From Heterostelium album PN500 (Eukaryota; Evosea; Eumycetozoa; Acytosteliales; Acytosteliaceae), in assembly GCF_000004825.1 (NCBI RefSeq), contig NW_008805074.1, positions 1 through 64,000 on the forward strand: 64,000 bases of DNA, written 5' to 3'. Positions 47,383 to 59,678 of the stretch are shown piece by piece (within the stretch, counting starts at the first letter, position 1; every line of letters starts with the position of its first letter). The notes below the pieces were generated by a model. It made no database searches. It was not told the origin of the DNA and was given only the letters and a program-made list of their open reading frames with translations. The position numbers were made by a program, and so were the translations under genes.

Positions 47383-48480
47383 TTTTATTTATATATATAG
47401 TTGATTTAAAATCTATCTAAAAATAATTTATTAAAATTCTAAAAATAAACAAAAAGATAGATAATTTTAATTGATTAAATTAAATTATGAAATGATTTGA
47501 TTTGATTTCAGTTCTAAATTCCAATGTTATTTATAGTAAGGAAAATTAATATTTTATTAAATTATATTTATTTTAATATTGATTTAGGATATGATATCTA
47601 TAAGCATTTTGATAATTTAATAATTTTTTTATCTTTAGATACCAAATATCAAAAAAATATTATCTGTTCGTGTGTGGGGTTTCTCTGGAAATCAACATTG
47701 TGTGTAAAAATGATAGTGATTATTCACTGCTTTTTCATTAATCCACACACACTTGTTTAATTAACCAGACATTTATTTCACCAAACTCACACACTCTCTC
47801 TGTTGTCATACCAAAGATATCATTTTTATTCTTTCGTTTTTTAATAATTTGTCTTTATTTTTATTTAATTCTCTAATCACTCCTTTTTAATAGATATCAT
47901 AAAAAGAAATTGTTTTAAATAATATAAATAGTCCACACTATATGAGTTTAATGACACTACTCATTTTCCATGTTGTGTGTTGATAAAAAGATGAATCAAA
48001 ACACTTGAAAAATGTTTGAATTCTCATATATAATATTGATAGATTGATTTTATTTGTTTATTTTAAATAAATTAAGAAAAATCTTTAATTTATATTTTAT
48101 AAAAAAATAATTTCATATTTCTTTTTTCTATAAATAAATCATTTGAACTTCAAGAATCATAATAATATTTTAATGGTTATTCATTTAATTTTTATTTAAA
48201 AAAAGATTATTTTATTTTAGGGAATTTTAATAACTTTGATCACTAAATTATTCATTTTGATTGAACGATAATTGTGTTTAGAATATTGCACGGGGAATAT
48301 CTATTTTTTTTAAATACTTGGTCCAGAACATTAATTTGTTTTTACTTTAATTTTTAGCTCCAATATTCCCCGTGCAATATTCTAAACACAATTATCGTTC
48401 TTGATTCTTTTTTTAAGTTCACTTTTCAATTTTTTAATCTTTTTATAACAAAGAACATTTTTACAAGAATCAACAATAAT
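47383..48480. other. Divergent intergenic region between the surface protein and MSH4
   Basis: This 1.1-kb A+T-rich stretch holds a short Phe/Ile-rich open frame (47524-47760) that looks spurious. The CACACACACTTG and CTCACACACTC tracts near 47743-47796 may be regulatory. The inverted-repeat element at 48263-48400 is listed separately. Confidence 0.5.
48257..48406. mobile_element. MITE-like element: 38-bp perfect terminal inverted repeats, 6-bp target duplication
   Basis: The left terminal repeat is 48263-48300 (starting GAACGATAATTGTG) and the right is 48363-48400. They are exact reverse complements over all 38 bp, around a 62-bp A/T-rich centre, for an element of 138 bp. It is flanked by TTGATT on both sides (48257-48262 and 48401-48406), as expected for a target-site duplication. 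It has no coding capacity, so a transposase elsewhere would be needed. Identical arms suggest either recent insertion or conservation by gene conversion. The end lies 80 bp from the MSH4 ATG, probably within its promoter or leader. The transposon family is not identified. A transcript would fold into a 38-bp stem. Confidence 0.8.
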
Positions 48481-49260
48481 ATGAATATGAATTATAAAGA
48501 TAAATATAGGAGTGATATAACGTTTGATGATTTAGATGATCTTGAGTTTGATTTTCAAAATGAAAATAATAAATTTGATAAACATATAATAAATAATATT
48601 AGTAACTATAAATTTAAAGGTAATAGATTATCAAATACACCTGCTACAATAACTACAACTACGACTACGACTACTACTACAAATAAAGCAGCAGCAAACT
48701 CAACATTAAATAACAATGACAATAGTGGAAATAAACTTAATATTAAATCATCATTATTTAAAACACCAACTTTAAATAACCCAAATACAATAACACCTAC
48801 AACAACTATTGCAAGCTCTACAAATGATCAACTTGAAACACCTAAACTATTGAATAACAGCAACAGCAATAGAAATAGTGGTAGTAAATTCAAGACACCC
48901 AATACATGTATTCCAAAGATGAGTGCTAGCAAGAATGAATTGACATCATCCAGTGTGATACCACCGGTGGCTGTATCTGCCTCTGCTACTAGTAAATCTA
49001 AAACACCAATGAAGCAGACAGCCAAAGACTACACCTACTTCGCATTGACAGAGAACAAGTCGAAGGAGATCGGATTCGCATCGTATCATACCAACAGTGG
49101 TCAATTTGAAATCGGTCAATTCTGTGATTCTCAAACCTACGTTCATTTATATACCAAACTATTTATACTTCAAGTATCATTAGTAAGTCATAGTTTGTTT
49201 AGTGACCAACTACCAAACTGTTTTATATTGATAAATATATATTTATAACTATCATTTCTT

Positions 49261-49295
<35 letters not shown>

Positions 49296-52139
49296 AATAG
49301 ATTATTACACCACCATTAAACGATGATTCAGAGTTATTAAAGATGATAATGAATAAATTTCCAAACGTTGAGATAACAACCATACCTAGAAAGATATTCA
49401 ATGAGAACAACGGTATTTCTCTGATCAAACAATACTCAACGCCAGACAAACTGTTACTTCTCGAGAGGAACGTTACCTCTAAATACTTGGCACAAGCATC
49501 GTTCTCTGCTCTCATCAAATATCTTGAAGGTGTAAACGATATTACTTTCTCTAATAGCTGTTTATCGATATTCTATTCAAGTTCTGAGAGAATAATGCAA
49601 ATTGATGCTGGTATGTATGCTAAGTTAAATTAATAGTATAGTTTGTTTAGTTTATCAATGTTAATCAACTAACTTTGTTGTAGAATCAATAAAGAATTTG
49701 GAATTAGTACGTAATTCGTTGAATGGAAGTAGAGAATCTACGTTGTTCTCATCGTTGAATCATACAAAGACACCACAGGGTGCAAGATTGTTGATTAGGA
49801 ATCTAGTACAACCACCCAACGATATGGCAACCATTAGAATGAGACAAGAGTCAATCAAAGAGATACTGAGCAATGAGAGATCATTCTTTACAATCGGTCC
49901 AATTCTCTCAAAGTTTAAAGATCTCGATCAGATGTTAGTAAACTTTACATTGAAGACCGATTTCAATTCAATGAGTATTACAAAGATACAGAAATTCATA
50001 AAGTCAATCGTAAGTTATTATCTTGAAATATCTATATATATAATTATACTAATTTGCTATTAAATATATAGATTGAATTTAAGAATATCATTGATTTGTT
50101 ACCAAAGCTACATGATTCATTATCCAATATGAAGACACCACTACTTAAAGCAATCTATGAAAACATCTCCAATCTCGAGATAAAGACAATCAGTGATGAA
50201 ACAGTTAAATACTTTAATGAGAGATTACCTTCAAACAAATCATCCTTAGCAAACAATGTATGTTTTATTAACATTACTAACAAACAAATATTAATGTTTA
50301 TCTATAGATTGTTTACTCTATTAAAGATGGTATCAATGGGTTATTAGATGTTTGTAAGAAAACATATAATGAGATATTAAATGGTAATATAGTTATAAAT
50401 TTGTAATTGTTACAATTGTACGAACTAACATTTAATAAATTTGTAATTGTTACATTACATTTAATAATATTATTAGATATAAACAAATTAGTTACACATT
50501 ATCAAGATCAATATAAAATGCCAGGAATCAAGTTACACCATAATACTGGAAAGGGTTTTCATTTGTCTATCTATTGTAAGAATAGATCTTTGATGCAGTT
50601 ACCATCGATATTCATAAGAGCGACATTCAAAAAGAATAAGTGTGAATTCGTAACTGACGATCTGGTATCTCTATCGAGAAGAGTCAATGAGGTATTCGAT
50701 GAGATCGTATTGCTTACATCGATCTCTGTTTCCAATCTCATTGATTTCTATCGTGAGAGAATATCCTCACTCTTCAACGTCTCTGAATCCATCTCATTGC
50801 TTGATCTTTTATTTTCACTTGGTTCCTATGTAACTTTAAATGATACAGGTAAGTCAACTTATAATATATCTATAAGTTTAATTTAATAATCAAAACAATC
50901 AATCATTATTATTATTATATTTAGTATGTCCACAATTCTATGAGAAAGGACCATTGGCAATTAAACAAGGTTATCATCCATTCTACTTATACAAATCAAG
51001 TAAAAATCGTTTAGATAATGACAATCATAATTATTTCGTACCAGTAAGTAGCGATGACTGATGATTATTGTTAATTTTATAATGCTCATCTAACATACTA
51101 ATATAATATAATAATATTAAGAATGATACAATGCTTACTCAAACAGCCAACTTTCATATTTTACATGGACCAAACATGGTAAGTATAGTATAGTATAGTT
51201 TTATTAGGTGTTTAATAATTATAATAATACTAACTAATAATAATAAAGAGTGGAAAGACAACATATATTGAACAAGTTGCTTTATTATCTATTTTAGCAC
51301 ATATTGGTAGTTATGTTCCTGCTAAATTTATGTCTTGTCCAATAAGTATATATATTTTATTATTAGTTACTAATAACAGCATTCTACCATGTAATCTTCA
51401 AAAAAGATACTGATTAATATTTAAAATAGTTGATAAAATATTCACTAGAATAGGAACATCCGATAATTTACAATCAAATGCTAGCACTTTTATGACAGAG
51501 ATGACAGAGATCTCCTATGTTTTAGAATGTGCAACCGATCGATCGTTGGTTATTGTCGATGAACTTGGCAGAGGAACATCAAACATCGAAGGTTCATCCA
51601 TTGCATGGGCAATCAGTGAGAAGATTGCTAATATAGGTTGTATGACATTGTTTGTAACACATTATCAAGGTTTGTTTAGTTTGTTCGTTTGGCTTGTAAA
51701 TGTTTGATTAACAGTACTTATATCTATTTATATATCTATAGAGTTGTTGGGTATGTCTTTTATATATCCAATGATTCGTAACTATCATCTCAGTGTAACT
51801 AGAGAGGATGATCAGTTGAAATATGGTTACAGTTTGAGTGAGAGTGTATCTACTGTACATCGATATGGAATCGACATTGCTATGATTGCTGGTATCGATG
51901 AACAGGTCATTCAGATTGCTCGATCGGTAAGCGATCAGTTGGATCTCCAACAGAAAGACCAAGATGCAACATCGAAAGATCAACAACAAACGGTGCACCC
52001 AGCAAGAACAGCATTTCAACTGGTACAGAAACTATTGAATCTCGAACACTCCAACTATAACGATCAACAAATCACTGACTACATAGCGGATCTCAGAGAA
52101 CAATATTCAATCGATTTAAATAGTCAACTTTTAAAATGA
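48481..52139 (+). CDS. msh4: Meiotic MutS homologue MSH4
   Basis: Eleven exons (48481-49182, 49301-49610, 49684-50009, 50072-50257, 50308-50383, 50477-50848, 50925-51043, 51122-51178, 51249-51345, 51430-51669, 51742-52139) encode about 960 residues with consistent phases. After a 170-residue Asn/Thr-rich N-terminus comes the MutS core (domains II-IV, including [19 protein letters not shown]). The ATPase has Walker A GPNMSGKTT, split by an intron, TFMTEMTEI, Walker [13 protein letters not shown] and FVTHYQEL. The mismatch-reading N-terminal domain of MSH2/MSH6 is absent, as is usual for MSH4. Known role: with MSH5, it clamps recombination intermediates and promotes meiotic crossovers. Intron 1 carries a (TA)n tract near its 3' end. 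The gene is intron-rich compared with its neighbours. A MITE-like element lies just upstream. Confidence 0.95.
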
Positions 52140-52183
52140 TCATCAATTAACCACTACCATTTATTATCACAGTTATATCCATA

Positions 52184-52808
52184 TCATCCAACCAAAGGTA
52201 AATATAAATCTTCTCCATCTTCTTCCATTTCCTCTTTGAATTCCGATTGCTTCAATTGTTGAATATCAGACTCTAGATAGGGTCTTGTTGTAGGATAATG
52301 TTTTTGATTATACTTTTTTAATGACTTGTAATGTCTTTTACCTATAGCATGTTTATTCTATAAATTTAATAAATTTAATTTAATTAATATAAATATAACA
52401 TTAAATATTAAATCCTGTTGTTATTATTTATTTTATTACCCATTCTGATTCATTTGGTAATGGTAGATTGCATATCTTACAATCCCAAGTATCGGCAACC
52501 GCTGACCGTTTAAATCTTCTCAAATGTCTCTTTGACTCTAAATGTAGCCTATACATTGAAATTGATGTAAACTTTTCATCTGGGCATGTATTACAAACAA
52601 GTTTATCACATACTTCTTTCTTTATATGTTTTCGAATGAATATAGGTGTTAATAATAATAGCTAATTAGCTATCTATTTTTTATTTGCAAACACTGCAGA
52701 GAGTATAATACTTACTTGTATCTTTTTTAAATGTTTTTTACTTTGTAATTTAATTCTCTCTTTTTCTTCATTTGAGAGATCTCTCCAATCTATCTTTTTA
52801 TTATTCAT
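52184..52808 (-). CDS. Protein with two U1/matrin-type C2H2 zinc fingers
   Basis: Exons 52808-52716, 52661-52440 and 52357-52184 encode about 162 residues in consistent phase. The first finger is CNTCPDEKFTSISMYRLHLESKRH (C-x2-C, H-x5-H). The second is split by the last intron: CKICNLPLPNESEW|NKHAIGKRHYKSL, with the WxxHxxGxxH pattern of U1-type zinc fingers. These usually bind double-stranded or structured RNA and occur in splicing and ribosome-assembly factors. The N-terminus (KIDWRDLSNEEKERIKLQSKKHLKKIQ) is basic, and the C-terminus is acidic (EEMEEDGEDLYLPLVG). The start is the second of two overlapping ATGs; the first (52812) stops at once. It converges on MSH4 with only 44 bp between the stop codons. 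Its specific orthologue is unknown. Confidence 0.75.
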
Positions 52809-52918
52809 TCATTTGTTTGTTGAATAAGAGATAATTATAAAGAATGATAAATAAATAATTAAATTGTTTTTTTTATTTTTTAAATAATTTTATAAAAAAA
52901 AGATTGATATATGAACTT

Positions 52919-53923
52919 TTAGACATCTTGGACATCTTTAGACTCTTTAACTTCGATTGAAGTTGAATTAGATTTGCTATTGTTATTGTTGTTGTTGTTG
53001 TTGTTGTTGTTGTTATTGTTATTGTTGTTATTGTTATTGTTTTCTTGTTGTTTTTGTTCGTAGATAACTCTGTGAACATTTGGATTGCTGATGGATGGAC
53101 GGAATAGAATTAGGAAGATGGAATAGAAGAGAATGTCGGAAACCATTGTTGTTATAGAGCAGATCGGTTGACGTTTAGACTCGCTCATGAAACTAACGAT
53201 GAATACGATGATTGGGAATACCAATTGCCAAGCGGTGAACAGTGCACCGAAAACATAGAAGAACTTGACTTTGTTGGCGTCGTCTCTATTGGCTAATATC
53301 GATGCATTCAATTGGAAGATGAACCATGCCAGAGCGATGACAAACATCACCACCAAGAAGATACCGGTGATCGTTGTAAACTGGAATGGTGTCGTCTCGA
53401 TGTTGAAATAGGTGAAACTGGGCACCAAGTAGAACGCCAAACTCATAACAACCAGGCCAGCGAATATAACGACCGGTGCCAGCGGATTACCGGTCAGTCC
53501 GGCGTGTGGATAGTGTCTTGATATCAGAAAACCCTGTGAGAGACACAACAGCAGTAGAATCATGGCGGCACGTGACACCAAATCAAAGTAGCCGGCAACC
53601 ACAAATATTGGAAGATTCTTGGTGGTTTCCTGATGTAGATTGACAAGGTAGTAGATAAAGTAGAGAAGGAACGGTATGAATTTGAGACCTACAACGAATG
53701 TGAATATATTGACCACCCTGTTTTCCAGGTTCAAGTTTTTCAATCTTCTCGTAACCAAGAAACAGGCCAGCAGCAACACCAAAAAGAATGGACCAACAAT
53801 GATCGATGACAATCCGATTGGCTTGAAATCATCATTATTACTATTATTATCTGCATTGCTCTCTGCTTTCTGGTATGATGGTTGTACCCATGTAAAACCA
53901 TTTACTAGTTTATCACTCGACAT
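52919..53923 (-). CDS. Seven-helix membrane protein, GPR180/TMEM145-like
   Basis: This single-exon gene encodes 334 residues. Seven hydrophobic segments are visible, starting near residues 43, 70, 104, 148, 182, 217 and 262. The pattern resembles the seven-helix half of the intimal-thickness-related receptor family (GPR180, TMEM145), for example IFVVAGYFDLVSRAAMILLLLCLSQGF and the RPSISNPNVHR tail. The long N-terminal ectodomain of animal members is missing, and I see no cleavable signal peptide. A run of 21 Asn residues sits in the cytosolic tail, encoded by mixed AAC/AAT (minus strand of 52978-53040). The ligand is unknown. It is in tandem with the zinc-finger gene downstream. Confidence 0.8.
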   Translation of the reverse strand: MSSDKLVNGFTWVQPSYQKAESNADNNSNNDDFKPIGLSSIIVGPFFLVLLLACFLVTRRLKNLNLENRVVNIFTFVVGLKFIPFLLYFIYYLVNLHQETTKNLPIFVVAGYFDLVSRAAMILLLLCLSQGFLISRHYPHAGLTGNPLAPVVIFAGLVVMSLAFYLVPSFTYFNIETTPFQFTTITGIFLVVMFVIALAWFIFQLNASILANRDDANKVKFFYVFGALFTAWQLVFPIIVFIVSFMSESKRQPICSITTMVSDILFYSIFLILFRPSISNPNVHRVIYEQKQQENNNNNNNNNNNNNNNNNNNNNSKSNSTSIEVKESKDVQDV

Positions 53924-54612
53924 TTTAATTTTTTTTTTCTATTTATCTATTATTTTATTTATTATTTCTTAATTATATTAATATATTATTATTTTTATTA
54001 TATCTGTATATTCATAGATAATTAATTAATTGTATGAATAAATTAAACTAAACTCAAATATCATATATTATTCATTCAACAATAACATGATTTAATAATA
54101 CAGTAAATTTACTTATTTCGAATGTTAAATACATAATCTATCTTTAATTAATTTATATATCTTGGTTTATGTGTAATTACGAATCTTAGTGTTTTTAAAT
54201 AAAACAATGAAAATTGTAAACTGTGGTGAACTTGTCAACATATAAATAATAATTTTATATTTTAATTTTACATTTAATTTTCAAAAGATAAACATAATTA
54301 TGTTTTTATAATATAATTTTAGTAGAGAATCATATTGGACTTATTCAATTTGTTCTTTATACTCCTAATAGAATATCTTATATTTGAAAATTAGATAAAG
54401 TATCTTTTTTAGTTTATTATAATTAAATATACACCCCAACAATTACGAATTCAAAACAATTTTAAAAACTCTTATTTTAGCAAAGTTGTAGATAAACATT
54501 AAAGCTATGGTTTAATAAAAAATGATATATTTATTTATTTTAAAATTGAGTTTATATTATACAAGGATTGATTTTTTTATGTTTAAATATTATTATTTGC
54601 TTCTCTATATTT
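53924..54612. other. A+T-rich intergenic region
   Basis: This 689-bp spacer is nearly pure A/T with no coding block, RNA gene or repeat of note. Confidence 0.55.
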
Positions 54613-54943
54613 TTATGATAGTTGTTGGTAAGCTGGTTTCTCTCGAAGAGTAGCTTTGGTGAATGGATCGAATGATTTAGATTTTGCCAAGAAAACATGA
54701 TTTTCTCCAACCTCTTCGAAATTCCTATTATTTTTTTAATAAAAAATTGATTAGAATTAATTATAAAAAATAATTAAATATTAAATATTATGTTGATTTT
54801 CTAAAAACTTACTTTTCTTTCTTCATAGTATCTAAACCTTTAGCAAATACTGCAACACCAACTACAGATACAGCTGCGAAATTTCCAATGAGAATGAGAG
54901 ACTCGGCTGGCAAGGAGTTGTAAAGTTTCTTCATGAAAGACAT
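54613..54943 (-). CDS. Small single-pass membrane protein, unknown function
   Basis: Exons 54943-54813 and 54724-54613 encode 80 residues in consistent phase. The sequence begins MSFMKKLYNSLPAES, has one hydrophobic helix (LILIGNFAAVSVVGVAVFA), then a charged segment and a Lys-rich C-terminus ending REKPAYQQLS. The size, basic N-terminus and single helix resemble small accessory subunits of mitochondrial respiratory complexes, but I cannot name a family. Codon use is balanced and splice sites are good, so the gene itself is likely real. Confidence 0.65.
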
Positions 54944-56569
54944 TTTATATATTTGTTAGAATTGTTGTTGTTTTATAAAACTATTGTAATTTTATATTAT
55001 TATATTTATTTAGTTGATTTTTGAATGATTTATATCAGCCACTGATTTAGTATTTATACTTTTCTTTCTTCATGAACTAAACTATTTTAAAAGAATTTTA
55101 TTGTTATTTATTACTAAAATAGGACAATCCACATAATTTGTGGTTTGTTGATTGAAGCAATCTAGTCCATTGGAAGATCTTTTCGATAACAAAATTTCGA
55201 AAGCTGTTAACCAAGTGGTGAACAATAGTGAAAGGAAATAAAAGTCTCGATTTTTCTTAAATTAAATTTTTAATAGAGGTATAACCTCTGGTACTGCAAA
55301 CATTGACATCTAAAAATGATCAGTTCTCTCTGGTTGTACCTTGACCCACTCACCACATTTAGATAACCACATCACTGAAACTATCGTTTTTTCATGATTC
55401 CATATCATTGATTGATATAGCAAGCCATATTCATTTTCGATGTGTTCTGAATTCAAACCAAAACCAAACCTCTGAAAAAAAACAATTGTTGTTATTGATT
55501 TTCTTTGATTTTATAAAAATAGTGTGGTTTTTCTTGTTGTTTGTTTTTTGTTTTTTGGTTTTTCTTTTAAAAAAAATGTGGAGACCTCTTCTCTTGTCCT
55601 GTCTCTCGATGTATTTTTGTGGTGATTGGGGGTTACGAAAGTTATCAGTATTCATGTTTGTTGTTTTTTGTTACAATACTATTTTCGATGAGTAGTTCTA
55701 AAAACAGAAATTCTCGTTGGTTGTTGTTGGTTTGAGGATTGGACAACACAACCACAAAACTGTGAATCTACATCGAGGTTGAGAGTGTTTAAAGTGATTG
55801 AATTGTTAACAACTGATTTGTGGGTCTCTTTTATTGTCAAACCACACAAAAAACAACGATATTACCAAATCGAAAATCATGTTTTCTTACTTTTATCAAA
55901 AACAATTTCATTACACATGCGAATCTTGTCTTTGTTGTGGTTACACTGATTGGTAAAAATATCGTTGTTTTCTTGTCAATAAGACTCGATTCATTTTACC
56001 AAATTTGTACTTTTTTATGCAAAGAGTAATCATTCGTTGTCATGAATTCAAAATTAAAAAAAAATTTTTGTTTTTTTTTTTTGAATTTTTTTTTTTTTAA
56101 TTAATTCTATGAATTTTTTGATCAAAATCGAATAAACAAAACATTTAACTTTTGAAAGATTGTATTATATTTAATCATTTTTGGAGATAAAACAATCATT
56201 GAGTTAATTATTAAAAATATTTTAGATTAAGATAAAAAAAAAGAAATAATAATATTTTATCTACTACTTATGAGTCTTTGTTTAATGAACTTATCAACGA
56301 TCATTAAAAAAATAGCATTATATTACACCATTTATTTATTTGTTTGTTTTATTATCTTTGTTTACAAAATGAAATCAAGGTGTGAGTCATTTTTTTTAAA
56401 TTTTTTTTATGAACAGCTAACCACACTTTTTTTTTTTTTTTTTTTTAATTATTCTTTGTTCAATTAAATTTGAGTCACCAGAGTTTTTTTTTAGGTGTAG
56501 TTTAAGAATCTTTAAAAATTTAAAAATAAGATTATTATAATTATATATAATAATATAACAAATATAAAA
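54944..56569. other. 1.6-kb divergent intergenic region with coding-like fragments
   Basis: Positions 55164-55241 (plus) read SPLEDLFDNKISKAVNQVV and end in a stop, after an acceptor-like TCTAG; it may be an orphan exon or remnant. A GAGGT-ATA-ACCTC mini-hairpin lies at 55275-55287. A complex, C/A- and G/T-rich patch runs from 55310 to 55990. Long T runs occur at 56068-56098 and 56428-56446, shortly upstream of the Yip1-like gene. Confidence 0.4.
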
Positions 56570-57524
<955 letters not shown>

Positions 57525-59678
57525 ATGTAGAAATCTGTAGAACAATTAAATAAATTTTTAAAAAAACAATACAAAAATGTAATGTAGTTGACTACTAGTT
57601 GTCACACTATAATAAATAATCACATTGTTCATTCATTCGTTTGTTTATCTACCCCACCCTACCTATCATAGTAATAGATATATAGAAGACATGATAATAA
57701 CTTTAATGAAAGATTGATTCAAAATGAAAACCTTAATGTGTATTCAAATCGATACATATGAGAGTGATAATTATTTTAAAACCATTACATTTATAAACTT
57801 ATAATATTTATTTTTTATTGATTTGGACAAGACCTGGTATATATCGAACATTGACCAATGCTTTACTAAAATAAGAATTAAGGAAAAAAAAATTAATATA
57901 TTAATATTATAAACTGTCAAGAATGGTTAAAATGAAAAGCATAAATTTGTTTGAATTAAAATGCAACTTCCATATATTTGGGAAAGACGGAGAACCACAA
58001 TATGCTTTGGTTGCCATCTTCGCCAAAGACATGGAAGTTTTATTACCAAGTCTTGGAAAAAATTCTTTTTTTTTTTAAGAATTTCTTATATTTGATTTTT
58101 AGATTTTTATATTTTACAATATTTTTTTTCTATTGTTTTCTCCAGATCAAGCTTTTTTAAACCTTTTTTTAACTACGTATCCGTATTTATTTTTTTTTTC
58201 AGTCCAGGCTATTTTAGTTTCTTTATTTGCATAGTAGTACAATTTATATTTTTCTAATATATCATTTTTACAGTCTTTTGTTTTATACAGGAAATTTTTA
58301 ATAGTTTTAATACTTTTTTTACTTTTATAGTAATATTGTAAAAATATATAAATAAAAATACTAAAATATAAATATTTATAAAAAATTAAAATAAATATAT
58401 AAATATAAATAAATTAAAATAAATATAAATATAAATATAAATATATAAATATGTAATAAGAATTATCTAATATAAATAAGATTTTCAATGATTAATCATT
58501 CATCAATTGTGACCTTTAAATATTAAACCTTTTGAGAATTATTTTGGTTTAAAAAAATTAAAATTTTAATTTTTGTTGATCATGAAGAAAATAACTTTGA
58601 TGAATAAGTTTTTCAACACACAACCTAAAATATTAATTTATAAATTTATCAGATTTTTATAAACAAACCATCAACTTTAACCCACAAAGTACCCAATAAC
58701 CTGACTGAAATTGAATTAATCAGTCAAAATATTAATGAAAATTTTAAAGATTTTAACAAACAAAAATATATGGTATTGTCATAAAATATAAGATGATCGT
58801 TATTTGTAAGATTAACCACTTAAATATTTATTGATAGTTGTCGTATATATATATATATATATATAGCAGGTGTTACAACTATAATAATCTGTCTCTTATC
58901 GTGCAATTTTAAATACTATTACTAATTAGTGTTATCAATAAAATTTACCATTATGTATTTAGTTTTTTTGTTTTTCATTTTTTTTTTTTTTGTGTATCAA
59001 AATTTTGACTATCGAGTGCAAATTGTGCGTCCCAAAGATAAAAAGCAGTGATTTTTGTAAAAAAAAAAAACGAACGATAACCATAATTATGAAATCTATA
59101 TAAACAAATGATATAATTGATAATCAATACTCATACAATTTGGTAAAAAGTGCTTTCTATATTTTCCCAAGTCAAATTGCATTCCATTGTTAAACCTTTG
59201 GAATGTGTCGAAGGGAGCACAGAAGTCATGGGATTTTGGTTTGAGTGTTGAATTTACAGTTTATCTTAAATTCTTTTGAACTGATCTCCTTACATCAATA
59301 AAATAAAAACTAAAAATAAAAAACAGTCAAATTTATTCTTAAATATATTTCAATTCAATTTTCATCTCTAGATATTTCAACTTTTTTAAATAATATTTTT
59401 TAAATAAATAATATTTTAAAATAAAATTATCTATAATATTACAACAAACAAAAAAATATGTGTTTTTTTTTATGCAGATTTTTTTATGCACAAAAATTTT
59501 ATCATATTTTAATCAAAGTTTTTTGACCAAATCCCAACCTTAATAAAACATAACTGTGTTCATTCAATTTAAATTTCCACACCCTTTTTAAAATTTTTAT
59601 TCGTCATTTATATATTTTTAGTTTATTTTTTAGTTTTAGTATTATAATAGTTAATATATATATATAAAAGATTAAAGA
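57525..59678. other. 2.1-kb intergenic region with scattered coding-like islands
   Basis: Apart from A/T filler and a (TA)n run at 58845-58864, three short blocks have coding texture. A minus-strand block 57865-57808, after a TTTTAG acceptor, reads KALVNVRYIPGLVQINKK and then a stop. The plus-strand ORF 57923-58078 is listed separately. A plus-strand block near 59150-59250 reads QVKLHSIVKPLECVEGSTEVMGFWFE. I could not join them into one gene; they look like remnants. Confidence 0.35.
57923..58078 (+). CDS. Short ORF, possible first exon or gene remnant
   Basis: An ATG at 57923 opens 51 codons reading MVKMKSINLFELKCNFHIFG, then KDGEPQYALVAIFAKDMEVLLPSLG, before running into a T tract and stop. 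Codon texture is much more coding-like than the flanks. No domain is recognised and no downstream exon was found. The opposite strand is partly open too. Confidence 0.25.
   Translation: MVKMKSINLFELKCNFHIFGKDGEPQYALVAIFAKDMEVLLPSLGKNSFFF

Noticed and set aside
52978-53040. The (TTG/TTA)n run as an independent repeat element
   Set aside because: It is in frame and encodes the poly-Asn stretch of the seven-helix protein, a common feature of dictyostelid coding sequence.
55431-55695. Overlapping open frames on both strands in a T/A-rich patch
   Set aside because: The frames depend on homopolymers and show no conserved motif. I kept only the short 55164-55241 block as a possible remnant.
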